Positions 32,142-44,609 of a DNA stretch of 64,000 nt are shown in pieces. Source of the stretch: Chimonanthus salicifolius (taxonomy: Eukaryota; Streptophyta; Magnoliopsida; Laurales; Calycanthaceae); contig CM023539.1 of NCBI GenBank assembly GCA_013350335.1, forward strand, positions 20,752,448 to 20,816,447, in the 5' to 3' direction. The notes under the pieces are model-generated. The model did not search any database, had not been told where the DNA came from, and worked only from the letters and a program-made list of their open reading frames with translations. Every line of letters starts with the position of its first letter. Within the stretch, counting starts at the first letter, position 1. A program made the translations under genes and the position numbers.

Positions 32142-34958
32142 GAATCACTACGTGACTGTGGCAATAATATCAAATCATCGTATCATATCATAAATATACC
32201 ACGACCCCTAACAAGACTGAGGCCCATGACTTACTAAGCGGGAGACCCACGACTAGCGTCATCAAGTGTACCTCGCCCTGCATCCCTTCACCTCATGTGT
32301 GATTCAATCAAGATTTAAGGCGGTCGGACTGCGTCTAACGAAGCTAGCACCAGCCCCATGGGGTAAAATAGAATCTATCTCTACGCATCAACGCACATCA
32401 TGTGTGCTAAATAGTTGTGAGAGCGCCCTCCAGTGCGTAGCATGTGAGGGGCCTACTCCTTGACGGCAACCCTATGGGACGAAGTATCCGTAGCGGACCC
32501 CACAGTCTTTAATATCTCTCTGGAACGGTCAGTCAACCATCATAATCGTGTGAGGGATGTACCCATACCACGTCTCAATATCAAGTGACCAAGTCACATA
32601 TACATCTCAATACACAGTCTCTGTATGTTCATATCGAGGGTCCCACGGTCTCACGGCTACTTTAGACCTTACTAATGGAATCTATATACTTATCTCATCA
32701 TTTTAACTATACAAAGGTGAGACATAATGATCTACTGATCGGACAATTTTCTTTTTCAACAGACTAACTCATAACGTTATCAATATCACGTGACGGACAT
32801 ACCCATACCACGTCTCAATCATCAATATCATGTGAGGGATACGCCCGTACCACGTCTCAATATAATCAGTATCACGTGAGGGACGCACTCATCTCACTTC
32901 TTAATCAACAATATCACGTGAGGGACACACACATACCACGTCTCAATATAATCAATATCACGTGAAGGACACACCCATACCACGTCTCAATCAACAATAT
33001 CACGTGAGGGACACACATACCACGTCTCAATATAATCAATATCACGTGAGGGACACACCCCATACCATGTCGCAATATAATCAAGTGACCTAATCACATA
33101 TATCTCAGTGCCAAAGTCCTCATCTGTCCATCTTAAGAATTTTCACAGTTCTCTCGCAACTCTAGGCTTTACTCGAGTAACAAACATATATGTCTCATCA
33201 TATCGGAACTCCCAAGGCATCATAACCTCTTCGGACAGCCTTTGAGGGATCCAACATCTGCATTAGGGTCTATATTAGGGAATGTATATCCCACCAATCC
33301 ATTTCTACCCTTCACATTTGTTCAACATCTTACATCATCCTTAATATAAATGGATGACACAATGCATCTTTTGATCGAGTTGAGGCACAATGGTCTCAGT
33401 TGCATATGTACCACATAGTGGATCAGATCAACCGCAGTTCATTATTTTCACATTTGGGTTGACATTGGGGAGTGGTCATACTTTTACTTTGGGGAAAACA
33501 AACAAGGCTTTCTTAACATTTACATTGCATTCCATGCATTCTCAATCATGCTAGTCCATCCCCATTGTAGCACAAGTTAACCCCCTTGAGTTCTAAGATA
33601 TTTGACCTTAACTCACTCACATCACTTAGTCTAACCCTTTACCAAGTTCCTATTCAAATCATGGAAATTTGTTCTACATATGGTTAGGTCAATCCACCAC
33701 AACTATTATCAACATAGGTACTTACTAGTGATGCACACATCATCAATTAATCCAAGCATGGCATTAAAACACATTCATCATGCTTATTATATGAGTTACC
33801 CATCTAAGAATTCACAATCATGAGAATTCATTTGATACATACATTACTCATAACCATACACAAGTATGGGAAGTTATCAAGGCCATACATTACACATCTT
33901 GAGCAATCGTGATTTATCATACATTCTATCATACTTTAACACATCACAAATCTATGAATTCTCAATTATAGTAAACATATAATCAGAAGGAACTTGGGAA
34001 ACTCATACATATGTATCTGATAAAATATATTCACATTAATCACACATAGGCATAAAGAGGTCAAACCATAACCTTACCCAACTATGCATTGGAATGTGCA
34101 CAAGGAAACATTCACTCAAACATATTATCACACACCTTGTGAGCATGGAATTTTACAAATATTCTCAATGCTCTAAGTGTATAGCATTCTCCAATTTTAC
34201 CCAATGTTATCAAACTCGAATTGTATCGAAATTGGTTTAGTGGTGTGAATCGTGAATTGAAAATCGTAAAATCGTACGATTCATATATCCTCTTATTCCC
34301 ATAACCATTTTGTTGACCTGGGCCATTACATTCCACTTCTTTTAAAAGAATTTTTCTACCGAAATTCAATCATTCTAGGGCTTTGGGCAAGGTTTCAACA
34401 CTCACAAGTCTCGTAGAGCTTTGCCCAAAGGATCCTCCAAAGGTAGCTACTGATCATGAGTCACTTTGCACTCGACTACTAAGCCATCAACAGGCTCACA
34501 TCACCCGTGAACAATGCAATAATGCCTCAATAATGTCTCTCATATTGCAGCTCAACACATGGCAAACAAATATTCATAACTCATTTGGCGATGCTAACTA
34601 CAATATACATCAAACGTGGACAATACGGTCGGCTCATCACTCAAATACATGGCCCTCTCATGTGGCTCACACGTGAAGTAGTGTCACATCACACCGAGAT
34701 CAGCATCTTGAACCAAAACAAACATCGTCAAGTGGCTACATGATCCCACAACTCAACATAGGGTATACAAAAGTTGGGTACATCTCATCATGGTATTCTA
34801 CCGAACTAGGAGTCTCACAGACCTCCAAACAACAACATCGAAAAGTTCGAGATACCCATATCTAATCCCAACCATGAGAGATCACTAACTCTCGGCGCTC
34901 TGTAATCAATAATCTGGAGATTAATACTTCTTTAACAAATCACATCACGACCATACAC
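32142..34958. other. unclassified sequence with a satellite
   Basis: About 2.8 kb that does not match any LTR or internal region elsewhere in the window. It begins after an LTR end and stops where the next LTR starts. Apart from the tandem array at 32781-33080 I see no gene, no LTR ends and no protein homology. The longest open frames (about 85-97 codons near 34112-34369 and 34383-34676) have no recognisable features. It may be older host sequence or part of another repeat. Confidence 0.5.
32781..33080. repeat. 42-44-bp tandem repeat with a CACGTG in most units
   Basis: Unit starts (CAATATCACGTGAGG or variants) at 32781, 32823, 32867, 32909, 32953, 32995 and 33037; the spacing is 42 or 44 and mostly alternates, so the real repeat may be an 86-bp dimer. 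Most units hold the palindrome CACGTG and a second ACGT in ACCACGTCTCAAT. Short flanking repeats (CAAGTGACC...TCACATATA) occur near 32582 and 33083. Confidence 0.9.
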
Positions 34959-36384
34959 TGTAACGCCCCGCCCTTTTTCACTCTCCTAAAAATTAGAGCA
35001 TATTTTTTTTAAAAAAATAAAGAGTGAGAGAGAGCGGGTAACGTCATGACGCGAGCTAAGTCTGATTTCCAAACTTGACCCTTAACTGGGCAACAATACG
35101 TGTGAGTAGACCAAGTCCACTAAAACGGTTCACACGCTTTACAAATAACTGCGGAATTATTATATGGATAGAATACTATCCATATCCATGATATTAATAT
35201 GCAAGGAAGCCAATCAATATAAATTAACTTAAGTTCAAATATCCAAAAATCATCATCCAACCATAGCAAAATAAATCTAGTTATTACAATCCCAAAATGC
35301 TAATTATCTCAAGTAGATTGTTCCAAAATTAATTAAGTAAATTAAACATAGTCTGCCCAAGCTCCTAAGCTTGGCTCTCTTCATGTCCATTGTCATTTCC
35401 ATTCCCTGTTCCATCATCTAAATGGTAGAAGTAGGGCGTTAGTCAATGCGCCCAGTAGGAATTCCAAATAGGGTTATACACGTAGGATCAATATAAAAAT
35501 CAGAATAAGATCATCATATTAAAAATGTAACATATCATAGTACTGAAAACAGTGCATGATAAACATATCCAAATCATGCAAATGTATGTGTCAGGTCATG
35601 GGTATCATATGCCAATGATCCCCCACCCAATCTCCATATCAACACCATACAAATCATAACAACATTTTCCTTGATATAATGAAACCATATCAAGGTGTTC
35701 CCTTGGCCATTTACGTCCGCAGTGTTTTGTGACGGCACCACAAGGTCACTGTTATACCTCCCCACGTGTGTTAATCAGAATTACAGATGGAGCGTGGACT
35801 CCTCCCTCTGCATAGGGTTTTTTTACTGGTTACCCCAGAGCTCTTTGGTCCAATTACGCCGTACTCCTATCTAGCAATCCCGGACAAGGTCAACAAATCA
35901 ATGGTTCACATAGCTTCATATAAGCTAGTCTCAAGCCCCAAGTCATGTCCGGACAGCTCATAACTTGGCTTGCTGTCACATATACTCCCTCCCATGCCAT
36001 GCATGAGATCATGTATGCAAAAATGCCATTTCATATCAAATCATATTGAAACTCAGTTCGTAAAACTTATACCATTTGATTTACCAAAATAAACATTGTA
36101 CTGAAATAAAAACCAGTAACATATAAGACCCATATGCATCTCAACAAGGTAGGAATCCTACCAACGTCCAGTATAGTATCCTTGCTGTTTTTTGTGAATA
36201 CCACATTCAACGATCATGCCGAAACGAATTGCAACCCCCTTGCAAATCTCCTTTCCTTATTAAATTCAATCGTGCATAATAATCAATTTTAATTATCCAT
36301 TTCATTTAAATCATCCCTTACATCTTTCCAGATAGACTGAGGTTTCTGAAATCATTAAATAAAGAAAACAACTTTTCATTTCAG

Positions 36385-36653
36385 TCGACTGAATCACACT
36401 CAGCTAGAGTGTTCTGCCTTGCCGCAGACTTTCAGTCTACTGAAATTCATTTTCGGTCGGCTAAACCCAAACTCAGTACTGTTCTTTCCTTGACTCGCTA
36501 CCTTTCAACCAACTAAATCACAAATTTAGTCGACTGACTTTGGATCAGATTGACTTTGTGTTCGGCTAGTATAGATTCAGTCGGCTGAATCATCAGCCAA
36601 CCGTTTACGTGTTTGCTAAGTAATCATTCAGTTGACTGAATCCATAGATTCAA
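36385..36653. repeat. TTCAGTCGACTGAA palindrome cluster, D1 first part
   Basis: Several copies of TTCAGTCGACTGAA or CAGTCGGCTGAA variants, often paired as two arms around 3-7 bases. The cluster is cut by solo LTR C at 36654. Confidence 0.8.
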
Positions 36654-37779
36654 TGTAACACCCCAATTTCTCAATAATATGAATATTTACGAAAATGCCA
36701 CTGGATTGGTGAATTTAATAAATGGGATTGTAAATGAGAAAATGGTGGGGCCCATTGTTCAAATTAAGACTGTATGAACATATTATAAGGGCCAATTTAT
36801 CATGAATGGGTAATGAACATCAAATTGGGTCAATATGGTTAATTGGGTCAAAGGACCCAATTGGGACCCATGGGTCATAATGGACTTGTTTGACCATTGG
36901 TTGAGCCCAAATTTAATGGGGTTAAGCTGAATTGATTGGAAATTAAATGGAGCATAAATGGGTAGGTTTGATGCAAATGGGTAAACCACATTCAAAGGGG
37001 CTAAACCACTCATAATTGGGTCTAGGCGTTAATTGGGTCAATAAGCTAAATGGGGCCCCAATGGGTTGTGTTGACCATGTGGACCCTCAAGTGAGCTCAA
37101 TTGTGAGTTAAATCAGGTTGAGTTGGGAACGAAATGAGTTGCATTTAAATTAAACGGTTGAGTTGACTCAAGTGTAATAAATGAATGGCAATTAATGTGG
37201 TGAGTTAAGCCATTGAGTTGGGGCGAGTTAAAATTGAAATCAAAGAGGTTTTTATTTCCATTGAGTCAAATGGAATATGAGGAGGTGCCTTGGTCTCAAA
37301 CAAACCAAAACAAGTCCCACACGTTGGGGACTTGTAATGGTAATCTCCATGTACATGGTTGAATGGAATTGAATGGGAATGAGATAAGATTGCATGGGGA
37401 GCTGAGAGGATGCATTGGTTGGTGCCAAGGGATGCCTTGGGTGGCACCAAATGACCCTTTGATTTGAGGAAGATTAATGAAGGATCCAAAGGGCTGTTGA
37501 ACAAAAGGATCACAACACCTCATTTGGCCGAATTTTATTCCAAAGAAAACCTTAGAATTCCATCTCCTTTCTCTCCCTCAAGAACACCCCTCCTTGGCAG
37601 AACCAGCATTGGTGTTTCTCACCATTGATCAAGCACTAATTTGGCTAGAAGCTAAGGAAGATGGAAGGAAGCAAGAGGGAAGAAAGAAAAGAGCAAAGGC
37701 AAGAAGAAAAGCTTGGAAAAATTGGTAAGTAATCCATAGAGTTTTTATTGTAAAAAGGGTTAAATGGAACATGATTTGG

Positions 37780-39120
37780 CCATGAGATGGCCGAATCTAC
37801 CAAGGGTTTTAAAGTATGTATTTTGATGTTTAAAAGATAGCAAACATGGATCATAGGGTTCAGCCACTTTGGTTGGCCGAACCCCATGAAATATTATGGT
37901 TATGATTGATGGTTTTTGTAAGTTAAAACCATGCAAAATGATGGACTTTTTTGGATGTTTTATTTAGACCTAGGATGCAAGTTGAAAGGGTGTTCAAATC
38001 ATGGATTTGGATGTCATGATTTGGCCATGGAATGGCCGAATGCATCATGGGTTCAAACCTGGGATAAAGGTTGTTAAAAATGGTAAAAATGTATCATTGG
38101 GTTCGGCCACCTTGGATGGCCGAACCCCATGGAATTATGTTGATATTTGGATGGTGTTTGAAAGGTAAAAACCATGCATTATTATGTTGATTTTTACATG
38201 TTTTTAGTGGACATGTGATGTAAGTTAAAAAGGTTCAAATTATGGGCATAGGGTTCGGCCACCTTGGTTGGCCGAACCCCATGAAAGTGTTTGATAATTT
38301 GGTATGGTATTTGGAGAGATAAAACCATACCAATAGTGGAGAATTGTTATGTAATTTAAATGGAGATATGGTTACTATTTTGGGTCAGCCATTGGATGGC
38401 TGAATCATGTAGTTATCATGGTTAAAAAGTAGAACCTAAGTTAAGAACAAATGATGGAATCAGTTGAACCCAAGGGAGCCATTGGGTTCGGCCATGTGTA
38501 TGGCCGAAACCCATGGACCATTTTATATGGACTGTTTTCATGGGGTAATTGGATTAAGATTTTGTTGGAGTCTATGTCTTGTGTTATGTTTTTGTGTTAA
38601 GAATCATCTATGCTTAGTTATGAAAAGAAAGTGATCAACCATGATAAATGGTGGAACATGAGATAAAGATCCATAGGGTGAGGTTCGGCCATGTAGTATG
38701 GCCGAACCCCACTAATGATTATTTGATGGACTTAGGGTTAATTTTTAAAGTAATTGGAGAAGGGTGATGAAGGGATAAAAGACCTAATTTGGATGGGTGA
38801 GGTTCGGCCAAGTAGTATGGCCGAACCCCACTAAAGTGGTTTGGATGTGGACCTTGATTTTTAAGAAAATTAAGCAAAGGTTAGCATAGTGGCATTATGG
38901 TAATTCTGGATGAAATGATCAAAGATGAAATGATCATAGGATTGGATATATGGACCCAAACCAAAGTGGCATGGTTCGGCCATGTTGAATGGCCGAACCC
39001 TACCAAGGTATTTTTGTAGTATATGATGTTTAATAAGGATTAAATAAAAGAGAGATCAAATGAAAATGGAGGTTAAAACCTAAGTTGATGAGGTTCGGCC
39101 ATGGATATGGCCGAACCCCA
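37780..39120. repeat. cluster of GGTTCGGCCAT-type hairpins in solo LTR C
   Basis: About eleven sites, near 37783, 37860, 38020, 38102, 38250, 38388, 38485, 38690, 38803, 38972 and 39094. The site near 38388 reads TCAGCCAT/ATGGCTGA, a change on both arms relative to TCGGCCAT/ATGGCCGA. Loops vary (TGG, CCTTGG, GTGT, GTAGT). Confidence 0.85.
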
Positions 39121-40094
39121 CAAGAAGGATTTTGGGTCTTAAGATGTGAATGGAAATTTAAAATGATAGTATGATTGACTTGCTGTTACATCACAAGGTA
39201 ACGGAACGTGAACGGCATACGAATTGTGACCGGGAGAAGCTTAAAAAGGAACGGACACTTAAGCAAAGTTTCCGTAGGTTTTTCCTACCTACTTGTAACC
39301 ACTATTATGATTGGTTTTATCATGATTTTGATGAGATATGTTGTTATTATTATTATGTTTCAATTGGTTTTTGAATGATGAGATTTACATTTACAAATGA
39401 TATATAATGCATTGACATCTCATGCATGGCATGGGGTGATGACTTTGGGAAACTGGAACCCTATCCATAGGAAATGATGAGTACTATGGATTAAACTGTG
39501 AAATACTTTGACATAAGAATCCTATCCACAGGAAATGTGGATTACTCTGGCTTACCTTGACAGTAGACTTCTATTCAGAGGAAATGTGGATTACTCTGGA
39601 TTATCTTGACGTGAGAATCCCATCAAGTGTTAGCTATGTATACTTGTAATGGGTGGGACTCATTACATTTGCACTTACATACATAGCATTGATTTCAGAT
39701 GTTTTATTGATGATCATGTACTATGATATATATGTTTGTTTTACATACTAATCATGTTGTAGCTCTGATCGGGAACCTACTAGGCGTGTTGATCTAACGC
39801 CCTAATTCTATCCTTAGAGGATAATGCAGGAAAAGGAAAAAAGAAAGAGAAGGTCGAGGACCAGGAGGGGAGCCAAGCTTAAGCGCTTGATTGATGATTG
39901 GGATTTCTTTATTACTGTCTTTTGAGTTATATTTTGTGGACATGTAATAGCTAGTAAACTTTGCTATGGTTTATTTATGGTTTTGACAATGGATGTTTGG
40001 ACTAAGTTATTTTTATAATTGAGACTTGTAATCGTTATCTATTCAGTTTAATTCTGCAATTGGTCTAGTTATATTCCGCATGACTTGTTTACTT

Positions 40095-40138
40095 CCATGT
40101 GTGGATTGTTATTCACGGTTTAGTCCATGCACACATGG
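40095..40138 (+). other. conserved terminal hairpin of LTR C
   Basis: Outer arms CCATGTGTG (40095-40103) and CACACATGG (40130-40138). Compared with CTATGTGTG/CACACATAG, one pair changes from T-A to C-G on both arms. Confidence 0.8.
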
Positions 40139-40276
40139 GTGGCCAGTTAAGGTTCGGACTTGGGTAGTCCGAACTTAGCTCGTGTCGTGACGCCGGCCGC
40201 TCTCTTTCGGTGTTGTTATATTATTATTATAAAAAAAAAAATAGACTCTGAATCTCGGAAAGGGTGGGGCGTTACA

Positions 40277-41535
40277 TTCAGTCGGCTGAAACACCTCAGA
40301 TCATTTTACTTCTTTGATATGTCTATGTTCAGTCGGCTGAATCCTCTATTAAGTCGGCTGAACACCATTAAATCCCTTATATTTTATTCCAAACCTGTTT
40401 CAGTCGACTGAATCGCAAGATTCAGTCGGCTGAAACTCCCAGACGTGGTTTTTGTTTTCAACCACATCAATTTAGTCGACTGAATCTCAGATTCAGTCAG
40501 CTGACTTATTTGTCAGTCACTTTTGTTTGATTATTTGACTCGACCTTTTTCATGAAATCCACTTCTTATCATTCCTATACATGGTTATCGTCATCATAAA
40601 ACTCTTAGTTGAATTTACTCTTCTCACTATCCAAAGTTAGGATCTATTCATAATCATTCCAATCATTTAAACTATTTCAGCATTGTTTTGGATCCATTCC
40701 TTAGACTGTTTGTATTTGACCACATATCCACTTTCTGAAGGGATATCCAACTTCATGTCCCTATAATAGTTTGGCCAGCCCTTGAAGTCTAATATGGAAC
40801 CCATAGGTTCGGCCATACAACGGCCAAATCAGTCGTTTCCCTTAGTCTTAATCTAATACTATGAAACATAGAACCTTACGTTCTTTCCCATCTCCTTCAT
40901 TTCTTTTTGCTCAGAATTCCTCCTTAATCATTCTCCTTCCTTGGTGCTTCACAAATCCCCTAGGTGTAGAGATGGAGAGAGAGAGAGAGATAGAGAAGAA
41001 GATGAGAGATCTTTCTGTTTCAAGGATAAAATTCGGCCAAGGGGTGGAGTGTGCCCCCTTGTATACCCTCCCAATCCCTCTCTCTCTCTCTTCATTTGAA
41101 AAAAAATATATACTCTGATTTTTCGGTTAAACCCCTTTCAGTTGACAGAATCATAGATTTAGTCGGCTGACTTTGGATCAAACTGACTGTATGTTCGGCC
41201 AGTATAGATTCAGTCGACTAAATACATGATTCAGTCGGCTGAATCATCAGCCAACAGTTTACGTGTTTGCTAAGTAATCATTCAGTTGACTAAATCAAAG
41301 ATTCAGTCGGCTGAAACACGTCAGATCCCTTTACTTCTTTGATATGTCTTCTTTCAGTCGACTGAATCCCATATTCAGTCAGCTGAAACATCATTATACC
41401 CCTTAATTTTTAATCCATACATGGTTCAGTCGACTGAATCCAAAGACTCAGTCAGCTGAAACTCCTAGAATTGGTTTTCTGTCTTCAGCCACACCAATTC
41501 AATGATTGAATCCTAGATTCAGTCGGCTGACTGTT
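40277..41535. repeat. TTCAGTCGACTGAA palindrome clusters, D1 remaining parts
   Basis: Two blocks, 40277-40510 and 41140-41535, separated by LTR sequence with a (GA)n run at 40976-40990 and one GGTTCGGCCAT-type site at 40805. The second block repeats the start of the first, which is the chimeric duplication of D1. Confidence 0.8.
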
Positions 41536-42413
41536 TGTCAGTTTACTTTGTTTATATATTTGGCTTGACCATTCCTCATGGAATCTATTCCTTATTATTT
41601 TTAAACATAAATAAAACCATTCATCTCACTCTTAGTGAGTTCACTCTATCCTCTAGCCAAAGCTAGAGTCTTTTCACAATCTATTCCTATCTTAAGCCAT
41701 TAAACATAATTATAAATTTAATCCCTTGGTTGTTGGTTTCCAACACATGTCCATTCCATGGCTTATAACAGTTTAGCCATCCATTCCATGGATTGTGGAA
41801 CCCATAGATTTGGCCATTCCACGACCAAGTCTATGGTTCACCCTTAGCCTTAATCATCCATTGTTCTTACGCTTAAGACATACCTTTTCCCATCTCCTCC
41901 TTCCTTTTGCTCTGTCTTTACTCCTCAGTCCTTCTCCTTCCCTTCTTATTCTTCAGCAACCTTCTCCAAGTGCCGATGGTGTAGATGGAAAAGAGATAGA
42001 GAATAAGAGGAGAGAACTCTCTTGTTTCCAAAAGGTGAAATTCAGCCAAGGGATGTGATGTGCCCCTTGGTTGGCATCCCTTTGTAACAGCCCAAAACTC
42101 TCCATCTTTCCTCATAATGTTTCCTTTGACCAATGAGTCCCTTCGCTTAACCAATGAGTCCCATTGTATTCCCAACGTGTGCATGGTTCCATGTCCCTTG
42201 AGATGGAGACTTTCCATCTTCCTCTTCAACTCACCTTGAGATGGAAGTCTCCTCAACTTCCATCTTTACTCATCCCCGACTCAAACCTTATTTACTCAAT
42301 TAAACTCATTAATTTGAACTCACTCACTCGAGCAACTTTAATTCTTTTAAACTCAACACTTGTACTTAATTAAATGTGAACTCAATCTAATTGGAACTTA
42401 ATTGAGCTCACCC

Positions 42414-42482
42414 ATTCATGGTTGACCAAGTCAACCATGACTTAACCGACCATGCATGTGGTGACATGGTCACCACATGGCA
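42414..42482 (-). other. two adjacent exact hairpins in LTR D1
   Basis: CATGGTTGAC, loop CAA, GTCAACCATG (42417-42439), then CATGTGGTGAC, loop ATG, GTCACCACATG (42457-42481). Both stems are perfect (10 and 11 pairs). They are repeated in D2 (near 48542-48606) and D3 (near 60458-60522). Confidence 0.85.
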
Positions 42483-42919
42483 CGTGGGTCCTATCCTTGC
42501 CATGTCATTTATGATGTGGCACCTCACATACATGCCACCTCACTTGATGGGGTGGATTTATGTATTGGGTCTTAGTTGGGTAGCTGACCCAATTAATTAA
42601 ACTGTACCCATTTAGTTAAAATCAACTCATCTATGACCCATTGGGTCCCAATTGGGCAATTGACCCATTTAATCACCTTTACCTAATTATTTCCAAATCG
42701 AATTTTATCCATGATCCATTGGATCTTAATTGGGTCATTGACCCAACACCTTTACCCATCTAAGGTCCATTCCATCCATAATTCTTAAATTCAACCAATT
42801 AAACAATTTACATAGACAAAATCCAATTTATTTATGCATTGAAAAATTCGGGTGTTACAATATTACCCTCTTTTGAAACTTTCGTCTCGAAAATCGAGCA
42901 AAGTAGGGTTTCAAACAGA

Positions 42920-43480
42920 TTACATAAATAGCTTAGGATGAGCTGCTCTCATTTCCGATTCAAGTTCCAAAGTGGCTTCCTTATTACCATGTCGGTCCCA
43001 TACCACTTTGACGAACTGAATTGCTCGGTTCTGTAGCACCCTTTGTTCCGTCTCCACCACTTCGACAGGCCTTTCGATGTAGGTCACGTCGCTTTGCACT
43101 TCTATGCCTTGTACATTCAGTACATGAGAGGGATCAGGATTGTACTTCCTCGACATGGATACATGGAATACATCGTGCAGTGATGATAACTGCGGAGGAA
43201 GTTTCAACTGATAAGCCACCTCCCCCACCCTCTTTTGGATTGGAAAGGGTTCCACAAATCTAGGTGACAGTTTCCCTTTCTTTCCAAATCGCATGTGTCC
43301 CTTTCGTGGCGAGACCTTCAAGAACACTAAGTCTCCCACTTCAAACTCAAGGAATCACCTTCTCTTGTTAGCGTAGCTCTTCTGACGACTCTGTACAGTG
43401 AGCAGATGTTGTCGTATCACCTTAATCTATTCTGTGGTCTCTGCAACCAAATCAGGTCCAATAAGTGCAGGCTCACCGGC
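42920..43480 (-). pseudogene. integrase C-terminal domain with Tekay-type chromodomain
   Basis: The open part (43339-42920, 139 codons) reads GDLVFLKVSPRKGHMRFGKK, GPFPI-like EPFPIQKRVGEVAYQL, the LHDVFHVSMSRKYNPDPSHV segment, then a chromodomain-like tail (YIERPVEVVETEQRVLQN, VKVVWDRHGNKEATLELESE) ending FM and stop. The order and spacing fit the GPF/Y module plus divergent chromodomain of Del/Tekay elements. Upstream the frame has a stop in the RRRFLEFEVGD segment. The intact tail is the best preserved chromodomain in the window. Confidence 0.8.
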
Positions 43481-43800
43481 CTCTATCCAACACACTGCAT
43501 GCTCTGCCACACCCTGCCAGTGAATTGGCCATCTCTGCCGGACACAAAAGTCCTGGGGATACCATGTAGTCTGAAGATATCCTTGATATATCGTCGTCCT
43601 AAAGTCTCAGATGAATCTGTCGTCTTGGTTGCGAGAAAGTGTGTAGACTTGGTCAATCGATCTACCACAACCCAGATTGCATCGTTGCCCTTTGATGACC
43701 TTGGTAACCCTGTAACAAAATCCATGGAAATATCTTCCCATTTCAACTCTGGCACTAGGTAAGGGTTTGAGTAATCCTGGTGATTTCTGATGTTCTATCT
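43481..43800 (-). pseudogene. integrase catalytic core, deleted and mutated
   Basis: The minus reading [20 protein letters not shown]...[16 protein letters not shown]...HGIPRTFVSGRDGQFTGRVWQSMQ is a Ty3/gypsy integrase core. The first Asp (MDFVTG) is kept. The second, normally SDRD, reads SGRD, losing the catalytic Asp. After WQSMQ the reading jumps to CVG of a downstream segment; about 0.23 kb with the catalytic Glu is deleted, with short ACTG microhomology. It cannot be functional. Confidence 0.85.
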
Positions 43801-44020
43801 TGACTTACTGACAAGTCAGGCAATGAGAAACAAAATCAGCTACATCTCTTTTAAGTCCATGCCACCAATAATGTCTCTTCAGATCATGGTACATCTTCGT
43901 GCTACCCGGATGAATAGAGAGTTTTGTTTGGTGTGCCTCGATCAATAGTGCTCTTCTGCTACTTTGAGGCACATATGTCCTGCCTCGGAATAAAAGGCCT
44001 TGTCCTTATCGTAATTACCC
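43801..44020 (-). pseudogene. integrase H2C2 zinc finger and linker remnant
   Basis: The minus strand encodes the segment with HQTKLSIHPGSTKMYHDLKR and HCLTCQ, matching 50160-50491. It is cut on its upstream side at about 44020, where sequence jumps into the protease-RT linker. Confidence 0.7.
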
Positions 44021-44600
44021 ATTCTGTCAGGAATACCTTTGCGTACTCTTTCACCACCACAAGTAGTTCAGCCATTGGCGCCTTGTCTAGTCTGATGTTG
44101 TTCAGTACTAGACGGGTCATTTCCTCGTGCAATTTCCAGGTCATGGGAATGCTCTGTCTGTCGGCATGTACCACATATCATTTTCCCTCGGATGACTAGA
44201 ATATCACCCTGCGGAGATGGCAGTCAATGCTGGCCTGGAAGTTAGCCAACAAATCCATGCCAAATATAATGTCGTACTCTATCATCTCGACTACCAGATA
44301 ATTAAACTTAAACCTGAACCCAGCAAGTTCAGTGTCTACCAAAGTGCAGATCAGACCAAGTGATGTGTCTCCAATGGGGGATACAATAGTAAGTGCGGTG
44401 GACAGTTCTTATACTAAAGTGCCAGTAGCTGATATGAAGGCAGCAGATACAAAGTAATGGGATGCTCCCGAATCAAATAATGCAAAGGCATAAGAACTAC
44501 CAACTACTGTCGTACCATGAATCACCGAGTGATCCACCGCCTCTTGAGGAGGAGCCAAAGTATACAGTCATCCAGATCCTATCGGAATAGGTGCCCGTCC
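44021..44600 (-). pseudogene. aspartic protease and protease-RT linker remnant
   Basis: 44174-43959 reads MVHADRQSIPMTWKLHEEMT...DKAPMAELLVVVKEYAKVFL, the linker before RT. Upstream, to about 44600, is the protease region corresponding to 55810-56160. The reading is interrupted by stops and indels. Confidence 0.65.
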
Positions 44601-44609
44601 TATCTGGTT

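Larger units (their letters stand above)
36654..40276 (+). mobile_element. solo LTR C (3.6 kb)
   Basis: It starts TGTAACACCCCAATTTCTC and ends GGGTGGGGCGTTACA. TSD is TTCAA (36649-36653) against TTCAG (40277-40281), one mismatch. The target was a CAGTCGGCTGAA hairpin of LTR D1. It carries about eleven GGTTCGGCCAT-type hairpins (37780-39120), variants of the TCTTGACG/CATCAAG repeats (39480-39630), GGCGTG/CGCCC-like (39783-39800) and the terminal hairpin (40095-40138). No internal coding region. Confidence 0.9.
34959..42859 (-). repeat. LTR D1, chimeric and interrupted by solo LTR C
   Basis: Low end TGTAACGCCCCGCCC at 34959, high end TCGGGTGTTACA at 42859. After removing the 36654-40276 insert it is about 4.3 kb, roughly 0.9 kb longer than D3. 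The excess comes from a junction near 41100-41135, where the sequence jumps back to the CAGTCGACTGAA region, duplicating it. At the junction a scrap AAAAATATATACTCTGATTT resembles an LTR 3' end. Confidence 0.8.

Noticed and set aside
32781..33080. Regular repeat array considered as CRISPR
   Set aside because: The whole 42-44-bp unit is repeated, with no unique spacers, in a plant-type genome context. It is a minisatellite.
32142..34958. Possible host gene in the unclassified region
   Set aside because: No open frame beyond about 97 codons, and no clear exon, domain or splice pattern that I could support.
41918..42256. 112-codon frame open in all three D LTRs (also 48043-48381 and 59959-60297)
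   Set aside because: It lies on the element's sense strand, but D1 and D3 differ at about ten bases and roughly half change the amino acid, with no domain. I regard it as young LTR sequence without time to gain stops.
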